Source of the DNA: Meconema thalassinum
Lineage: Eukaryota; Arthropoda; Insecta; Orthoptera; Tettigoniidae
Length of the DNA: 64,000 nt
Assembly (NCBI GenBank): GCA_946902985.2
Contig: OX336388.2
Location: 1,695,483,978 to 1,695,547,977 of the forward strand
Direction: 5' to 3'
Shown here: positions 1 to 13,378 of the stretch, in pieces
How the letters are laid out: every line of letters begins with the position of its first letter
Position numbering within the stretch: position 1 is the stretch's first letter
The notes under the pieces: generated by a model
Told to the model about the DNA's origin: nothing
Database searches by the model: none
The model's input: the letters and a program-made list of their open reading frames with translations, nothing else
Program-made: the position numbers and the translations under genes

Positions 1-3000
1 CATTTATGACAGGTAACTGTAACTTCGTTACTAATTATGACATGTAACTGTAATTTCGATACAAATTATGGCAGGTAAATGTAACTTCGATACTAATTAT
101 GACAGGTAACAGTAACTTCGATACTAATTATGACAAGTAAATATAACTTCGATACAAATTATGACAGGTAACTGTAACTTCGATACTAATTATGACAAGA
201 AACTCTAACTTCGTTACTAATTATGACAAGTAACTGTAATTTTGATAAAAAATTATGGTAGGTAACTGTAACTTCAATACTAATTATGACAGGTAACAGT
301 AACGTCGATACTAATTATGACAAGTAACAGTACCTTCGATGCTAATTATGACAGGTAACTGTAACTTCGATACTAATTATGACAAGGAACTGTAATTTCG
401 ATACAAATTATGGCAGGTAACTGTAACTTCGTTACTAATTATGACAAGTAACTGTAACTTCGTTACTAATTATGACACGTAACTCTAATTTTGATAAAAA
501 ATTATGGCAGGTAACTGTAACTTCGATACTAATTAATACAGGTAACCGTAACTTCGATACTAATTATGACAGGTTACTGTAACATCGTTTCTAATTATGT
601 CAAGTAACTGTAACTTCGATACTTATTATGACAGGTAACTGTAACATCGTTACTAATTATGAAAATTAACTGTAATTTCGATACAAATTATGGCAGGTAA
701 CAGTAACATCGATAATAATTATGACAGGTTACTGTAACATCGTTACTAATTATGTCAAGTAACTTTAATTTCGATACTTATTATGGCAGGTAACTGTAAC
801 TTCGTTACTAATTATGACAAGTCCCTGTAATTTCGATACAAATTATGGCAGGTAACTGTAACTTCGATACTAATTATGACAAGTAACTGCAACTTCGATA
901 CTAATTATGACAGGTAACTGTAATTTCGATACAAATTATGGCGGGTAACTGTAACTTCGATACTAATTATGACAGGTAACTGTAACTTCGTTAATAATTA
1001 TGACAAGTAACTGTAATTTCTATACAAATTATGGCAGGTAACTGTAACTTCAATACTAATTATGACAGGTAACTGTAACTTCGTTACTAATTATGACAAG
1101 TAACTGTAATTTCGATACAAATAATGGCAGGTAACTGTAACTTCGATACTAATTATGACAAGAAACTCTAACTTCGTTACTAATTATGACAAGTAACTGT
1201 AATTTTGATAAAATATAATGGTAGGTAACTGTAACTTCAATACTAATTATGACAGGTAACAGTAACTTCGATACTAATTATGACAAGTAACTTTAATTCC
1301 GATACTAATTATGGCAGGAAACTGTAACTTCGATACTAATTATGACAAGTAACTGTAACTTCGATACTAATTATGACAGGTAACTGTAACTTCGTTACTA
1401 ATTATGAAAAGTAACTGTAATTTCGATACAAATTATGGCAGGTAACTGTAACTTCGATACTAATTATGACAGGTGACAGTAACTTCGATACTAATTATGA
1501 CAAGTAACTATTACTTCGATACAAATTATGACAGGTAACAGTAACTTCGATACTAATTATGACAAGAAACTCTACCTTCGTTACTAATTATGCAATGTAA
1601 CTGTAATTTTGATAAAAAATTATGGTAGGTAACTGTAACTTCAATACTAATTATGACAGGTAAGAGTAACTTCGATACTAATTATGACAGGTAACTGTAA
1701 CTTCGTTACTAATTATGACAAATAACTTTAATTTCGATACTAATTATGGCAGGTAACTGTAACATCGTTACTAATTATGACAAGTCCCTGTAATTTCGAT
1801 ACAAATTACGGCAGGTAACTGTAACTTCGATACTAATTATGACAAGTAACTGTAACTTCGATAATAATTATGACAGGTAATTGTAATTTCGAAACAAATT
1901 ATGGCAGGAAACTGTAACTTCGATACTAATTATGACAGGTAACTGTAACTTCGTTACTAATTATGACAAGTAACTGTAATTTCGATACAAATTATGGCAG
2001 GTAACTGTACCTTCGATACTATTTATGACAGGTAACAGTAACTTCGATACTAATTATGACAAGTAAATATAACTTCGATAAAAATTATTACAGGTAACTG
2101 TAACTTCAATACTAATTGTGAGAAGAAACTCTAACTTCGTTACTAATTATGACAAGTAACTGTAACTTCGATACTAATTATGACAGGTAACTGTAATTTC
2201 GATACAAATTATGGCAGGTAACTGTAACTTCGATACTAATTATGACAAGTCCCAGTAATTTCGATACAAATTATGGCAGGTAACTGTAATTTCGATACTA
2301 ATTATGACAGGTTACAGCAACTTCGATACTAATTATGACAGGAAACTGTAACTTCGTTACTAATTATGACAAGTAACTGTAATTTCGATACAAATTATGA
2401 CAGGTAACTGTAACTTCGTTACTAAATATGACAAGTAACTGTAATTTCGATACAAATTATTGCAGGTAACAGTACCTTCGGTACTAATTATGACAGGTAA
2501 CTGTAACTTCGATACTAATTATGGCAAGGAACTGTAATTTCGATACAAATTATGGCAGGTAACGGTAACTTCGATACTAATTATGACAGGTGACAGTAAC
2601 TTCGATACTAATTATGACAAGTAACTATTACTTCGATACAAATTATGACAGGTAACAGTAACTTCGATACTAATTATGACAAGAACTTTTACCTACGTTA
2701 CTAATTGTGACAAGTAACTGTAATTTTGATAAAAATTATGGTAGGTAACTGTAACTTCAATACTAATTATGACAGGTAACAGTAACTTTGATACTAATTA
2801 TGACTGGTAACTGTAACTCCGTTACTAATTATGACAAATATTTTTAATTTCCATACTAATTATGGCAGGTAACTGTAACTTCGTTACTAATTATGACAAG
2901 TCCCAGTAATTTCGATACAAATTATGGCAGGTAACTGTAACTTCGATACTAATTATGACAAGTAACTGTAACTTCGATACTAATTATGACAGGTAACTGT

Positions 3001-3042
3001 AATTTCGATACAAAATATGGCAGGTAACTGTAACTTCGATAC
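1..3042. repeat. Higher-order unit 1 (about 98 monomers)
   Basis: This is the first copy of an approximately 3,041-bp higher-order unit; the phase is set arbitrarily at position 1. The rare variant GACATGTAACTG at about 39-50 recurs at 3083, 6124 and 9165 (position of its C), giving periods of 3042, 3041 and 3041. Other landmarks, such as AAGTCCCTG, GGTGACAG, TTTCTATAC and the run AAATATTTTTAATTTCC, recur in the same order. Differences from unit 2 that I saw are single bases (for example GATAATAATT near 710 versus GATACTAATT) or a single A in a run near 1614. Confidence 0.93.
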
Positions 3043-6000
3043 CAGTTATGACAGGTAACTGTAACTTCGTTACTAATTATGACATGTAACTGTAATTTCG
3101 ATACAAATTATGGCAGGTAAATGTAACTTCGATACTAATTATGACAGGTAACAGTAACTTCGATACTAATTATGACAAGTAAATATAACTTCGATACAAA
3201 TTATGACAGGTAACTGTAACTTCGATACTAATTATGACAAGAAACTCTAACTTCGTTACTAATTATGACAAGTAACTGTAATTTTGATAAAAAATTATGG
3301 TAGGTAACTGTAACTTCAATACTAATTATGACAGGTAACAGTAACGTCGATACTAATTATGACAAGTAACAGTACCTTCGATGCTAATTATGACAGGTAA
3401 CTGTAACTTCGATACTAATTATGACAAGGAACTGTAATTTCGATACAAATTATGGCAGGTAACTGTAACTTCGTTACTAATTATGACAAGTAACTGTAAC
3501 TTCGTTACTAATTATGACAAGTAACTCTAATTTTGATAAAAAATTATGGCAGGTAACTGTAACTTCGATACTAATTAATACAGGTAACCGTAACTTCGAT
3601 ACTAATTATGACAGGTTACTGTAACATCGTTTCTAATTATGTCAAGTAACTGTAACTTCGATACTTATTATGACAGGTAACTGTAACATCGTTACTAATT
3701 ATGAAAATTAACTGTAATTTCGATACAAATTATGGCAGGTAACAGTAACATCGATACTAATTATGACAGGTTACTGTAACATCGTTACTAATTATGTCAA
3801 GTAACTTTAATTTCGATACTTATTATGGCAGGTAACTGTAACTTCGTTACTAATTATGACAAGTCCCTGTAATTTCGATACAAATTATGGCAGGTAACTG
3901 TAACTTCGATACTAATTATGACAAGTAACTGCAACTTCGATACTAATTATGACAGGTAACTGTAATTTCGATACAAATTATGGCGGGTAACTGTAACTTC
4001 GATACTAATTATGACAGGTAACTGTAACTTCGTTAATAATTATGACAAGTAACTGTAATTTCTATACAAATTATGGCAGGTAACTGTAACTTCAATACTA
4101 ATTATGACAGGTAACTGTAACTTCGTTTCTAATTATGACAAGTAACTGTAATTTCGATACAAATAATGGCAGGTAACTGTAACTTCGATACTAATTATGA
4201 CAAGAAACTCTAACTTCGTTACTAATTATGACAAGTAACTGTAATTTTGATAAAATATAATGGTAGGTAACTGTAACTTCAATACTAATTATGACAGGTA
4301 ACAGTAACTTCGATACTAATTATGACAAGTAACTTTAATTCCGATACTAATTATGGCAGGAAACTGTAACTTCGATACTAATTATGACAAGTAACTGTAA
4401 CTTCGATACTAATTATGACAGGTAACTGTAACTTCGTTACTAATTATGAAAAGTAACTGTAATTTCGATACAAATTATGGCAGGTAACTGTAACTTCGAT
4501 ACTAATTATGACAGGTGACAGTAACTTCGATACTAATTATGACAAGTAACTATTACTTCGATACAAATTATGACAGGTAACAGTAACTTCGATACTAATT
4601 ATGACAAGAAACTCTACCTTCGTTACTAATTATGCAATGTAACTGTAATTTTGATAAAAATTATGGTAGGTAACTGTAACTTCAATACTAATTATGACAG
4701 GTAAGAGTAACTTCGATACTAATTATGACAGGTAACTGTAACTTCGTTACTAATTATGACAAATAACTTTAATTTCGATACTAATTATGGCAGGTAACTG
4801 TAACATCGTTACTAATTATGACAAGTCCCTGTAATTTCGATACAAATTACGGCAGGTAACTGTAACTTCGATACTAATTATGACAAGTAACTGTAACTTC
4901 GATAATAATTATGACAGGTAATTGTAATTTCGAAACAAATTATGGCAGGAAACTGTAACTTCGATACTAATTATGACAGGTAACTGTAACTTCGTTACTA
5001 ATTATGACAAGTAACTGTAATTTCGATACAAATTATGGCAGGTAACTGTACCTTCGATACTATTTATGACAGGTAACAGTAACTTCGATACTAATTATGA
5101 CAAGTAAATATAACTTCGATAAAAATTATTACAGGTAACTGTAACTTCAATACTAATTGTGAGAAGAAACTCTAACTTCGTTACTAATTATGACAAGTAA
5201 CTGTAACTTCGATACTAATTATGACAGGTAACTGTAATTTCGATACAAATTATGGCAGGTAACTGTAACTTCGATACTAATTATGACAAGTCCCAGTAAT
5301 TTCGATACAAATTATGGCAGGTAACTGTAATTTCGATACTAATTATGACAGGTTACAGCAACTTCGATACTAATTATGACAGGAAACTGTAACTTCGTTA
5401 CTAATTATGACAAGTAACTGTAATTTCGATACAAATTATGACAGGTAACTGTAACTTCGTTACTAAATATGACAAGTAACTGTAATTTCGATACAAATTA
5501 TTGCAGGTAACAGTACCTTCGGTACTAATTATGACAGGTAACTGTAACTTCGATACTAATTATGGCAAGGAACTGTAATTTCGATACAAATTATGGCAGG
5601 TAACGGTAACTTCGATACTAATTATGACAGGTGACAGTAACTTCGATACTAATTATGACAAGTAACTATTACTTCGATACAAATTATGACAGGTAACAGT
5701 AACTTCGATACTAATTATGACAAGAACTTTTACCTACGTTACTAATTGTGACAAGTAACTGTAATTTTGATAAAAATTATGGTAGGTAACTGTAACTTCA
5801 ATACTAATTATGACAGGTAACAGTAACTTTGATACTAATTATGACTGGTAACTGTAACTCCGTTACTAATTATGACAAATATTTTTAATTTCCATACTAA
5901 TTATGGCAGGTAACTGTAACTTCGTTACTAATTATGACAAGTCCCAGTAATTTCGATACAAATTATGGCAGGTAACTGTAACTTCGATACTAATTATGAC

Positions 6001-6083
6001 AAGTAACTGTAACTTCGATACTAATTATGACAGGTAACTGTAATTTCGATACAAAATATGGCAGGTAACTGTAACTTCGATAC
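3043..6083. repeat. Higher-order unit 2 (about 98 monomers)
   Basis: Second copy of the 3,041-bp unit. It follows unit 1 landmark for landmark with only scattered substitutions (for example CGTTTCTAA near 4125 where unit 1 has CGTTACTAA). That substitution is shared with unit 3 but not with units 1 and 4, which gives a marker for the order of amplification. Confidence 0.93.
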
Positions 6084-9000
6084 CAGTTATGACAGGTAAC
6101 TGTAACTTCGTTACTAATTATGACATGTAACTGTAATTTCGATACAAATTATGGCAGGTAAATGTAACTTCGATACTAATTATGACAGGTAACAGTAACT
6201 TCGATACTAATTATGACAAGTAAATATAACTTCGATACAAATTATGACAGGTAACTGTAACTTCGATACTAATTATGACAAGAAACTCTAACTTCGTTAC
6301 TAATTATGACAAGTAACTGTAATTTTGATAAAAAATTATGGTAGGTAACTGTAACTTCAATACTAATTATGACAGGTAACAGTAACGTCGATACTAATTA
6401 TGACAAGTAACAGTACCTTCGATGCTAATTATGACAGGTAACTGTAACTTCGATACTAATTATGACAAGGAACTGTAATTTCGATACAAATTATGGCAGG
6501 TAACTGTAACTTCGTTACTAATTATGACAAGTAACTGTAACTTCGTTACTAATTATGACAAGTAACTCTAATTTTGATAAAAAATTATGGCAGGTAACTG
6601 TAACTTCGATACTAATTAATACAGGTAACCGTAACTTCAATACTAATTATGACAGGTTACTGTAACATCGTTTCTAATTATGTCAAGTAACTGTAACTTC
6701 GATACTTATTATGACAGGTAACTGTAACATCGTTACTAATTATGAAAATTAACTGTAATTTCGATACAAATTATGGCAGGTAACAGTAACATCGATACTA
6801 ATTATGACAGGTTACTGTAACATCGTTACTAATTATGTCAAGTAACTTTAATTTCGATACTTATTATGGCAGGTAACTGTAACTTCGTTACTAATTATGA
6901 CAAGTCCCTGTAATTTCGATACAAATTATGGCAGGTAACTGTAACTTCGATACTAATTATGACAAGTAACTGCAACTTCGATACTAATTATGACAGGTAA
7001 CTGTAATTTCGATACAAATTATGGCGGGTAACTGTAACTTCGATACTAATTATGACAGGTAACTGTAACTTCGTTAATAATTATGACAAGTAACTGTAAT
7101 TTCTATACAAATTATGGCAGGTAACTGTAACTTCAATACTAATTATGACAGGTAACTGTAACTTCGTTTCTAATTATGACAAGTAACTGTAATTTCGATA
7201 CAAATAATGGCAGGTAACTGTAACTTCGATACTAATTATGACAAGAAACTCTAACTTCGTTACTAATTATGACAAGTAACTGTAATTTTGATAAAATATA
7301 ATGGTAGGTAACTGTAACTTCAATACTAATTATGACAGGTAACAGTAACTTCGATACTAATTATGACAAGTAACTTTAATTCCGATACTAATTATGGCAG
7401 GAAACTGTAACTTCGATACTAATTATGACAAGTAACTGTAACTTCGATACTAATTATGACAGGTAACTGTAACTTCGTTACTAATTATGAAAAGTAACTG
7501 TAATTTCGATACAAATTATGGCAGGTAACTGTAACTTCGATACTAATTATGACAGGTGACAGTAACTTCGATACTAATTATGACAAGTAACTATTACTTC
7601 GATACAAATTATGACAGGTAACAGTAACTTCGATACTAATTATGACAAGAAACTCTACCTTCGTTACTAATTATGCAATGTAACTGTAATTTTGATAAAA
7701 ATTATGGTAGGTAACTGTAACTTCAATACTAATTATGACAGGTAAGAGTAACTTCGATACTAATTATGACAGGTAACTGTAACTTCGTTACTAATTATGA
7801 CAAATAACTTTAATTTCGATACTAATTATGGCAGGTAACTGTAACATCGTTACTAATTATGACAAGTCCCTGTAATTTCGATACAAATTACGGCAGGTAA
7901 CTGTAACTTCGATACTAATTATGACAAGTAACTGTAACTTCGATAATAATTATGACAGGTAATTGTAATTTCGAAACAAATTATGGCAGGAAACTGTAAC
8001 TTCGATACTAATTATGACAGGTAACTGTAACTTCGTTACTAATTATGACAAGTAACTGTAATTTCGATACAAATTATGGCAGGTAACTGTACCTTCGATA
8101 CTATTTATGACAGGTAACAGTAACTTCGATACTAATTATGACAAGTAAATATAACTTCGATAAAAATTATTACAGGTAACTGTAACTTCAATACTAATTG
8201 TGAGAAGAAACTCTAACTTCGTTACTAATTATGACAAGTAACTGTAACTTCGATACTAATTATGACAGGTAACTGTAATTTCGATACAAATTATGGCAGG
8301 TAACTGTAACTTCGATACTAATTATGACAAGTCCCAGTAATTTCGATACAAATTATGGCAGGTAACTGTAATTTCGATACTAATTATGACAGGTTACAGC
8401 AACTTCGATACTAATTATGACAGGAAACTGTAACTTCGTTACTAATTATGACAAGTAACTGTAATTTCGATACAAATTATGACAGGTAACTGTAACTTCG
8501 TTACTAAATATGACAAGTAACTGTAATTTCGATACAAATTATTGCAGGTAACAGTACCTTCGGTACTAATTATGACAGGTAACTGTAACTTCGATACTAA
8601 TTATGGCAAGGAACTGTAATTTCGATACAAATTATGGCAGGTAACGGTAACTTCGATACTAATTATGACAGGTGACAGTAACTTCGATACTAATTATGAC
8701 AAGTAACTATTACTTCGATACAAATTATGACAGGTAACAGTAACTTCGATACTAATTATGACAAGAACTTTTACCTACGTTACTAATTGTGACAAGTAAC
8801 TGTAATTTTGATAAAAATTATGGTAGGTAACTGTAACTTCAATACTAATTATGACAGGTAACAGTAACTTTGATACTAATTATGACTGGTAACTGTAACT
8901 CCGTTACTAATTATGACAAATATTTTTAATTTCCATACTAATTATGGCAGGTAACTGTAACTTCGTTACTAATTATGACAAGTCCCAGTAATTTCGATAC

Positions 9001-9124
9001 AAATTATGGCAGGTAACTGTAACTTCGATACTAATTATGACAAGTAACTGTAACTTCGATACTAATTATGACAGGTAACTGTAATTTCGATACAAAATAT
9101 GGCAGGTAACTGTAACTTCGATAC
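6084..9124. repeat. Higher-order unit 3 (about 98 monomers)
   Basis: Third copy, nearly identical to unit 2; it shares CGTTTCTAA at about 7166 and the shorter A run near 7695. A private change is CTTCAATAC at about 6634 where the neighbouring units have CTTCGATAC. Confidence 0.93.
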
Positions 9125-12100
9125 CAGTTATGACAGGTAACTGTAACTTCGTTACTAATTATGACATGTAACTGTAATTTCGATACAAATTATGGCAGGT
9201 AAATGTAACTTCGATACTAATTATGACAGGTAACAGTAACTTCGATACTAATTATGACAAGTAAATATAACTTCGATACAAATTATGACAGGTAACTGTA
9301 ACTTCGATACTAATTATGACAAGAAACTCTAACTTCGTTACTAATTATGACAAGTAACTGTAATTTTGATAAAAAATTATGGTAGGTAACTGTAACTTCA
9401 ATACTAATTATGACAGGTAACAGTAACGTCGATACTAATTATGACAAGTAACAGTACCTTCGATGCTAATTATGACAGGTAACTGTAACTTCGATACTAA
9501 TTATGACAAGGAACTGTAATTTCGATACAAATTATGGCAGGTAACTGTAACTTCGTTACTAATTATGACAAGTAACTGTAACTTCGTTACTAATTATGAC
9601 AAGTAACTCTAATTTTGATAAAAAATTATGGCAGGTAACTGTAACTTCGATACTAATTAATACAGGTAACCGTAACTTCGATACTAATTATGACAGGTTA
9701 CTGTAACATCGTTTCTAATTATGTCAAGTAACTGTAACTTCGATACTTATTATGACAGGTAACTGTAACATCGTTACTAATTATGAAAATTAACTGTAAT
9801 TTCGATACAAATTATGGCAGGTAACTGTAACATCGATACTAATTATGACAGGTTACTGTAACATCGTTACTAATTATGTCAAGTAACTTTAATTTCGATA
9901 CTTATTATGGCAGGTAACTGTAACTTCGTTACTAATTATGACAAGTCCCTGTAATTTCGATACAAATTATGGCAGGTAACTGTAACTTCGATACTAATTA
10001 TGACAAGTAACTGCAACTTCGATACTAATTATGACAGGTAACTGTAATTTCGATACAAATTATGGCGGGTAACTGTAACTTCGATACTAATTATGACAGG
10101 TAACTGTAACTTCGTTAATAATTATGACAAGTAACTGTAATTTCTATACAAATTATGGGAGGTAACTGTAACTTCAATACTAATTATGACAGGTAACTGT
10201 AACTTCGTTACTAATTATGACAAGTAACTGTAATTTCGATACAAATAATGGCAGGTAACTGTAACTTCGATACTAATTATGACAAGAAACTCTAACTTCG
10301 TTACTAATTATGACAAGTAACTGTAATTTTGATAAAATATAATGGTAGGTAACTGTAACTTCAATACTAATTATGACAGGTAACAGTAACTTCGATACTA
10401 ATTATGACAAGTAACTTTAATTCCGATACTAATTATGGCAGGAAACTGTAACTTCGATACTAATTATGACAAGTAACTGTAACTTCGATACTAATTATGA
10501 CAGGTAACTGTAACTTCGTTACTAATTATGAAAAGTAACTGTAATTTCGATACAAATTATGGCAGGTAACTGTAACTTCGATACTAATTATGACAGGTGA
10601 CAGTTACTTCGATACTAATTATGACAAGTAACTATTACTTCGATACAAATTATGACAGGTAACAGTAACTTCGATACTAATTATGACAAGAAACTCTACC
10701 TTCGTTACTAATTATGCAATGTAACTGTAATTTTGATAAAAAATTATGGTAGGTAACTGTAACTTCAATACTAATTATGACAGGTAAGAGTAACTTCGAT
10801 ACTAATTATGACAGGTAACTGTAACTTCGTTACTAATTATGACAAATAACTTTAATTTCGATACTAATTATGGCAGGTAACTGTAACATCGTTACTAATT
10901 ATGACAAGTCCCTGTAATTTCGATACAAATTACGGCAGGTTACTGTAACTTCGATACTAATTATGACAAGTAACTGTAACTTCGATAATAATTATGACAG
11001 GTAATTGTAATTTCGAAACAAATTATGGCAGGAAACTGTAACTTCGATACTAATTATGACAGGTAACTGTAACTTCGTTACTAATTATGACAAGTAACTG
11101 TAATTTCGATACAAATTATGGCAGGTAACTGTACCTTCGATACTATTTATGACAGGTAACAGTAACTTCGATACTAATTATGACAAGTAAATATAACTTC
11201 GATAAAAATTATTACAGGTAACTGTAACTTCAATACTAATTGTGAGAAGAAACTCTAACTTCGTTACTAATTATGACAAGTAACTGTAATTTTGATAAAA
11301 TTTTTTGTTAGGTAACTGTAACTTCAATACTAATTATGACAGGTAACAGTAACGTCGATACTAATTATGACAAGTAACTTTAATTCCGATACTAATTATG
11401 GCAGGAAACTGTAACTTCGATACTAATTATGACAAGTAACTGTAATTTCGATACAAATAATGGCAGGTAACTGTAACTTCGATACTAATTATGACAAGAA
11501 ACTCTAACTTCGTTACTAATTATGACAAGTAACTGTAATTTTGATAAAATATAATGGTAGGTAACTGTAACTTCAATACTAATTATGACAGGTAACAGTA
11601 ACTTCGATACTAATTATGACAAGTAACTTTAATTCCGATACTAATTATGGCAGGAAACTGTAACTTCGATACTAATTATGACAAGTAACTGTAACTTCGA
11701 TACTAATTATGACAGGTAACTGTAACTTCGTTACTAATTATGAAAAGTAACTGTAATTTCGATACAAATTATGGCAGGTAACTGTAACTTCGATACTAAT
11801 TATGACAGGTGACAGTAACTTCGATACTAATTATGACAAGTAACTATTACTTCGATACAAATTATGACAGGTAACAGTAACTTCGATACTAATTATGACA
11901 AGAAACTCTACCTTCGTTACTAATTATGCAATGTAACTGTAATTTTGATAAAAAATTATGGTAGGTAACTGTAACTTCAATACTAATTATGACAGGTAAG
12001 AGTAACTTCGATACTAATTATGACAGGTAACTGTAACTTCGTTACTAATTATGACAAATAACTTTAATTTCGATACTAATTATGGCAGGTAACTGTAATA

Positions 12101-13378
12101 TCGTTACTAATTATGACAAGTCCCTGTAATTTCGATACAAATTACGGCAGGTAACTGTAACTTCGATACTAATTATGACAAGTAACTGTAACTTCGATAA
12201 TAATTATGACAGGTAATTGTAATTTCGAAACAAATTATGGCAGGAAACTGTAACTTCGATACTAATTATGACAGGTAACTGTAACTTCGTTACTAATTAT
12301 GACAAGTAACTGTAATTTCGATACAAATTATGGCAGGTAACTGTACCTTCGATACTATTTATGACAGGTAACAGTAACTTCGATACTAATTATGACAAGT
12401 AAATATAACTTCGATAAAAATTATTACAGGTAACTGTAACTTCAATACTAATTGTGAGAAGAAACTCTAACTTCGTTACTAATTATGACAAGTAACTGTA
12501 ACTTCGATACTAATTATGACAGGTAACTGTAATTTCGATACAAATTATGGCAGGTAACTGTAACTTCGATACTAATTATGACAAGTCCCAGTAATTTCGA
12601 TACAAATTATGGCAGGTAACTGTAATTTCGATACTAATTATGACAGGTTACAGCAACTACGATACTAATTATGACAGGAAACTGTAACTTCGTTACTAAT
12701 TATGACAAGTAACTGTAATTTCGATACAAATTATGACAGGTAACTGTAACTTCGTTACTAAATATGACAAGTAACTGTAATTTCGATACAAATTATTGCA
12801 GGTAACAGTACCTTCGGTACTAATTATGACAGGTAACTGTAACTTCGATACTAATTATGGCAAGGAACTGTAATTTCGATACAAATTATGGCAGGTAACG
12901 GTAACTTCGATACTAATTATGACAGGTGACAGTAACTTCGATACTAATTATGACAAGTAACTATTACTTCGATACAAATTATGACAGGTAACAGTAACTT
13001 CGATACTAATTATGACAAGAACTTTTACCTACGTTACTAATTGTGACAAGTAACTGTAATTTTGATAAAAATTATGGTAGGTAACTGTAACTTCAATACT
13101 AATTATGACAGGTAACAGTAACTTTGATACTAATTATGACTGGTAACTGTAACTCCGTTACTAATTATGACAAATATTTTTAATTTCCATACTAATTATG
13201 GCAGGTAACTGTAACTTCGTTACTAATTATGACAAGTCCCAGTAATTTCGATACAAATTATGGCAGGTAACTGTAACTTCGATACTAATTATGACAAGTA
13301 ACTGTAACTTCGATACTAATTATGACAGGTAACTGTAATTTCGATACAAAATATGGCAGGTAACTGTAACTTCGATAC
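9125..13378. repeat. Higher-order unit 4, enlarged to 4,254 bp
   Basis: The unit is regular to about 11280. It then carries a novel segment with TTTGATAAAATTTTTTG at 11291, and returns to sequence already used: CAAATAATGG at 10242 recurs at 11454, an offset of 1,212 bp (about 39 monomers). The remainder of the unit follows. The unit is therefore 3,041 plus about 1,213 bp. The join is a patchwork: 11366 to about 11435 matches the region near 10411-10478, then jumps back to the phase of about 10225. Unequal exchange or replication slippage would explain this; that is inference. Confidence 0.88.

Noticed and set aside
11291..11310. T-rich run TTTGATAAAATTTTTTG as an insertion scar or terminator
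   Set aside because: It fits as a mutated monomer of the TTTGATAAAAAATTATGG subtype in normal 31-bp phase, so no insert is needed.
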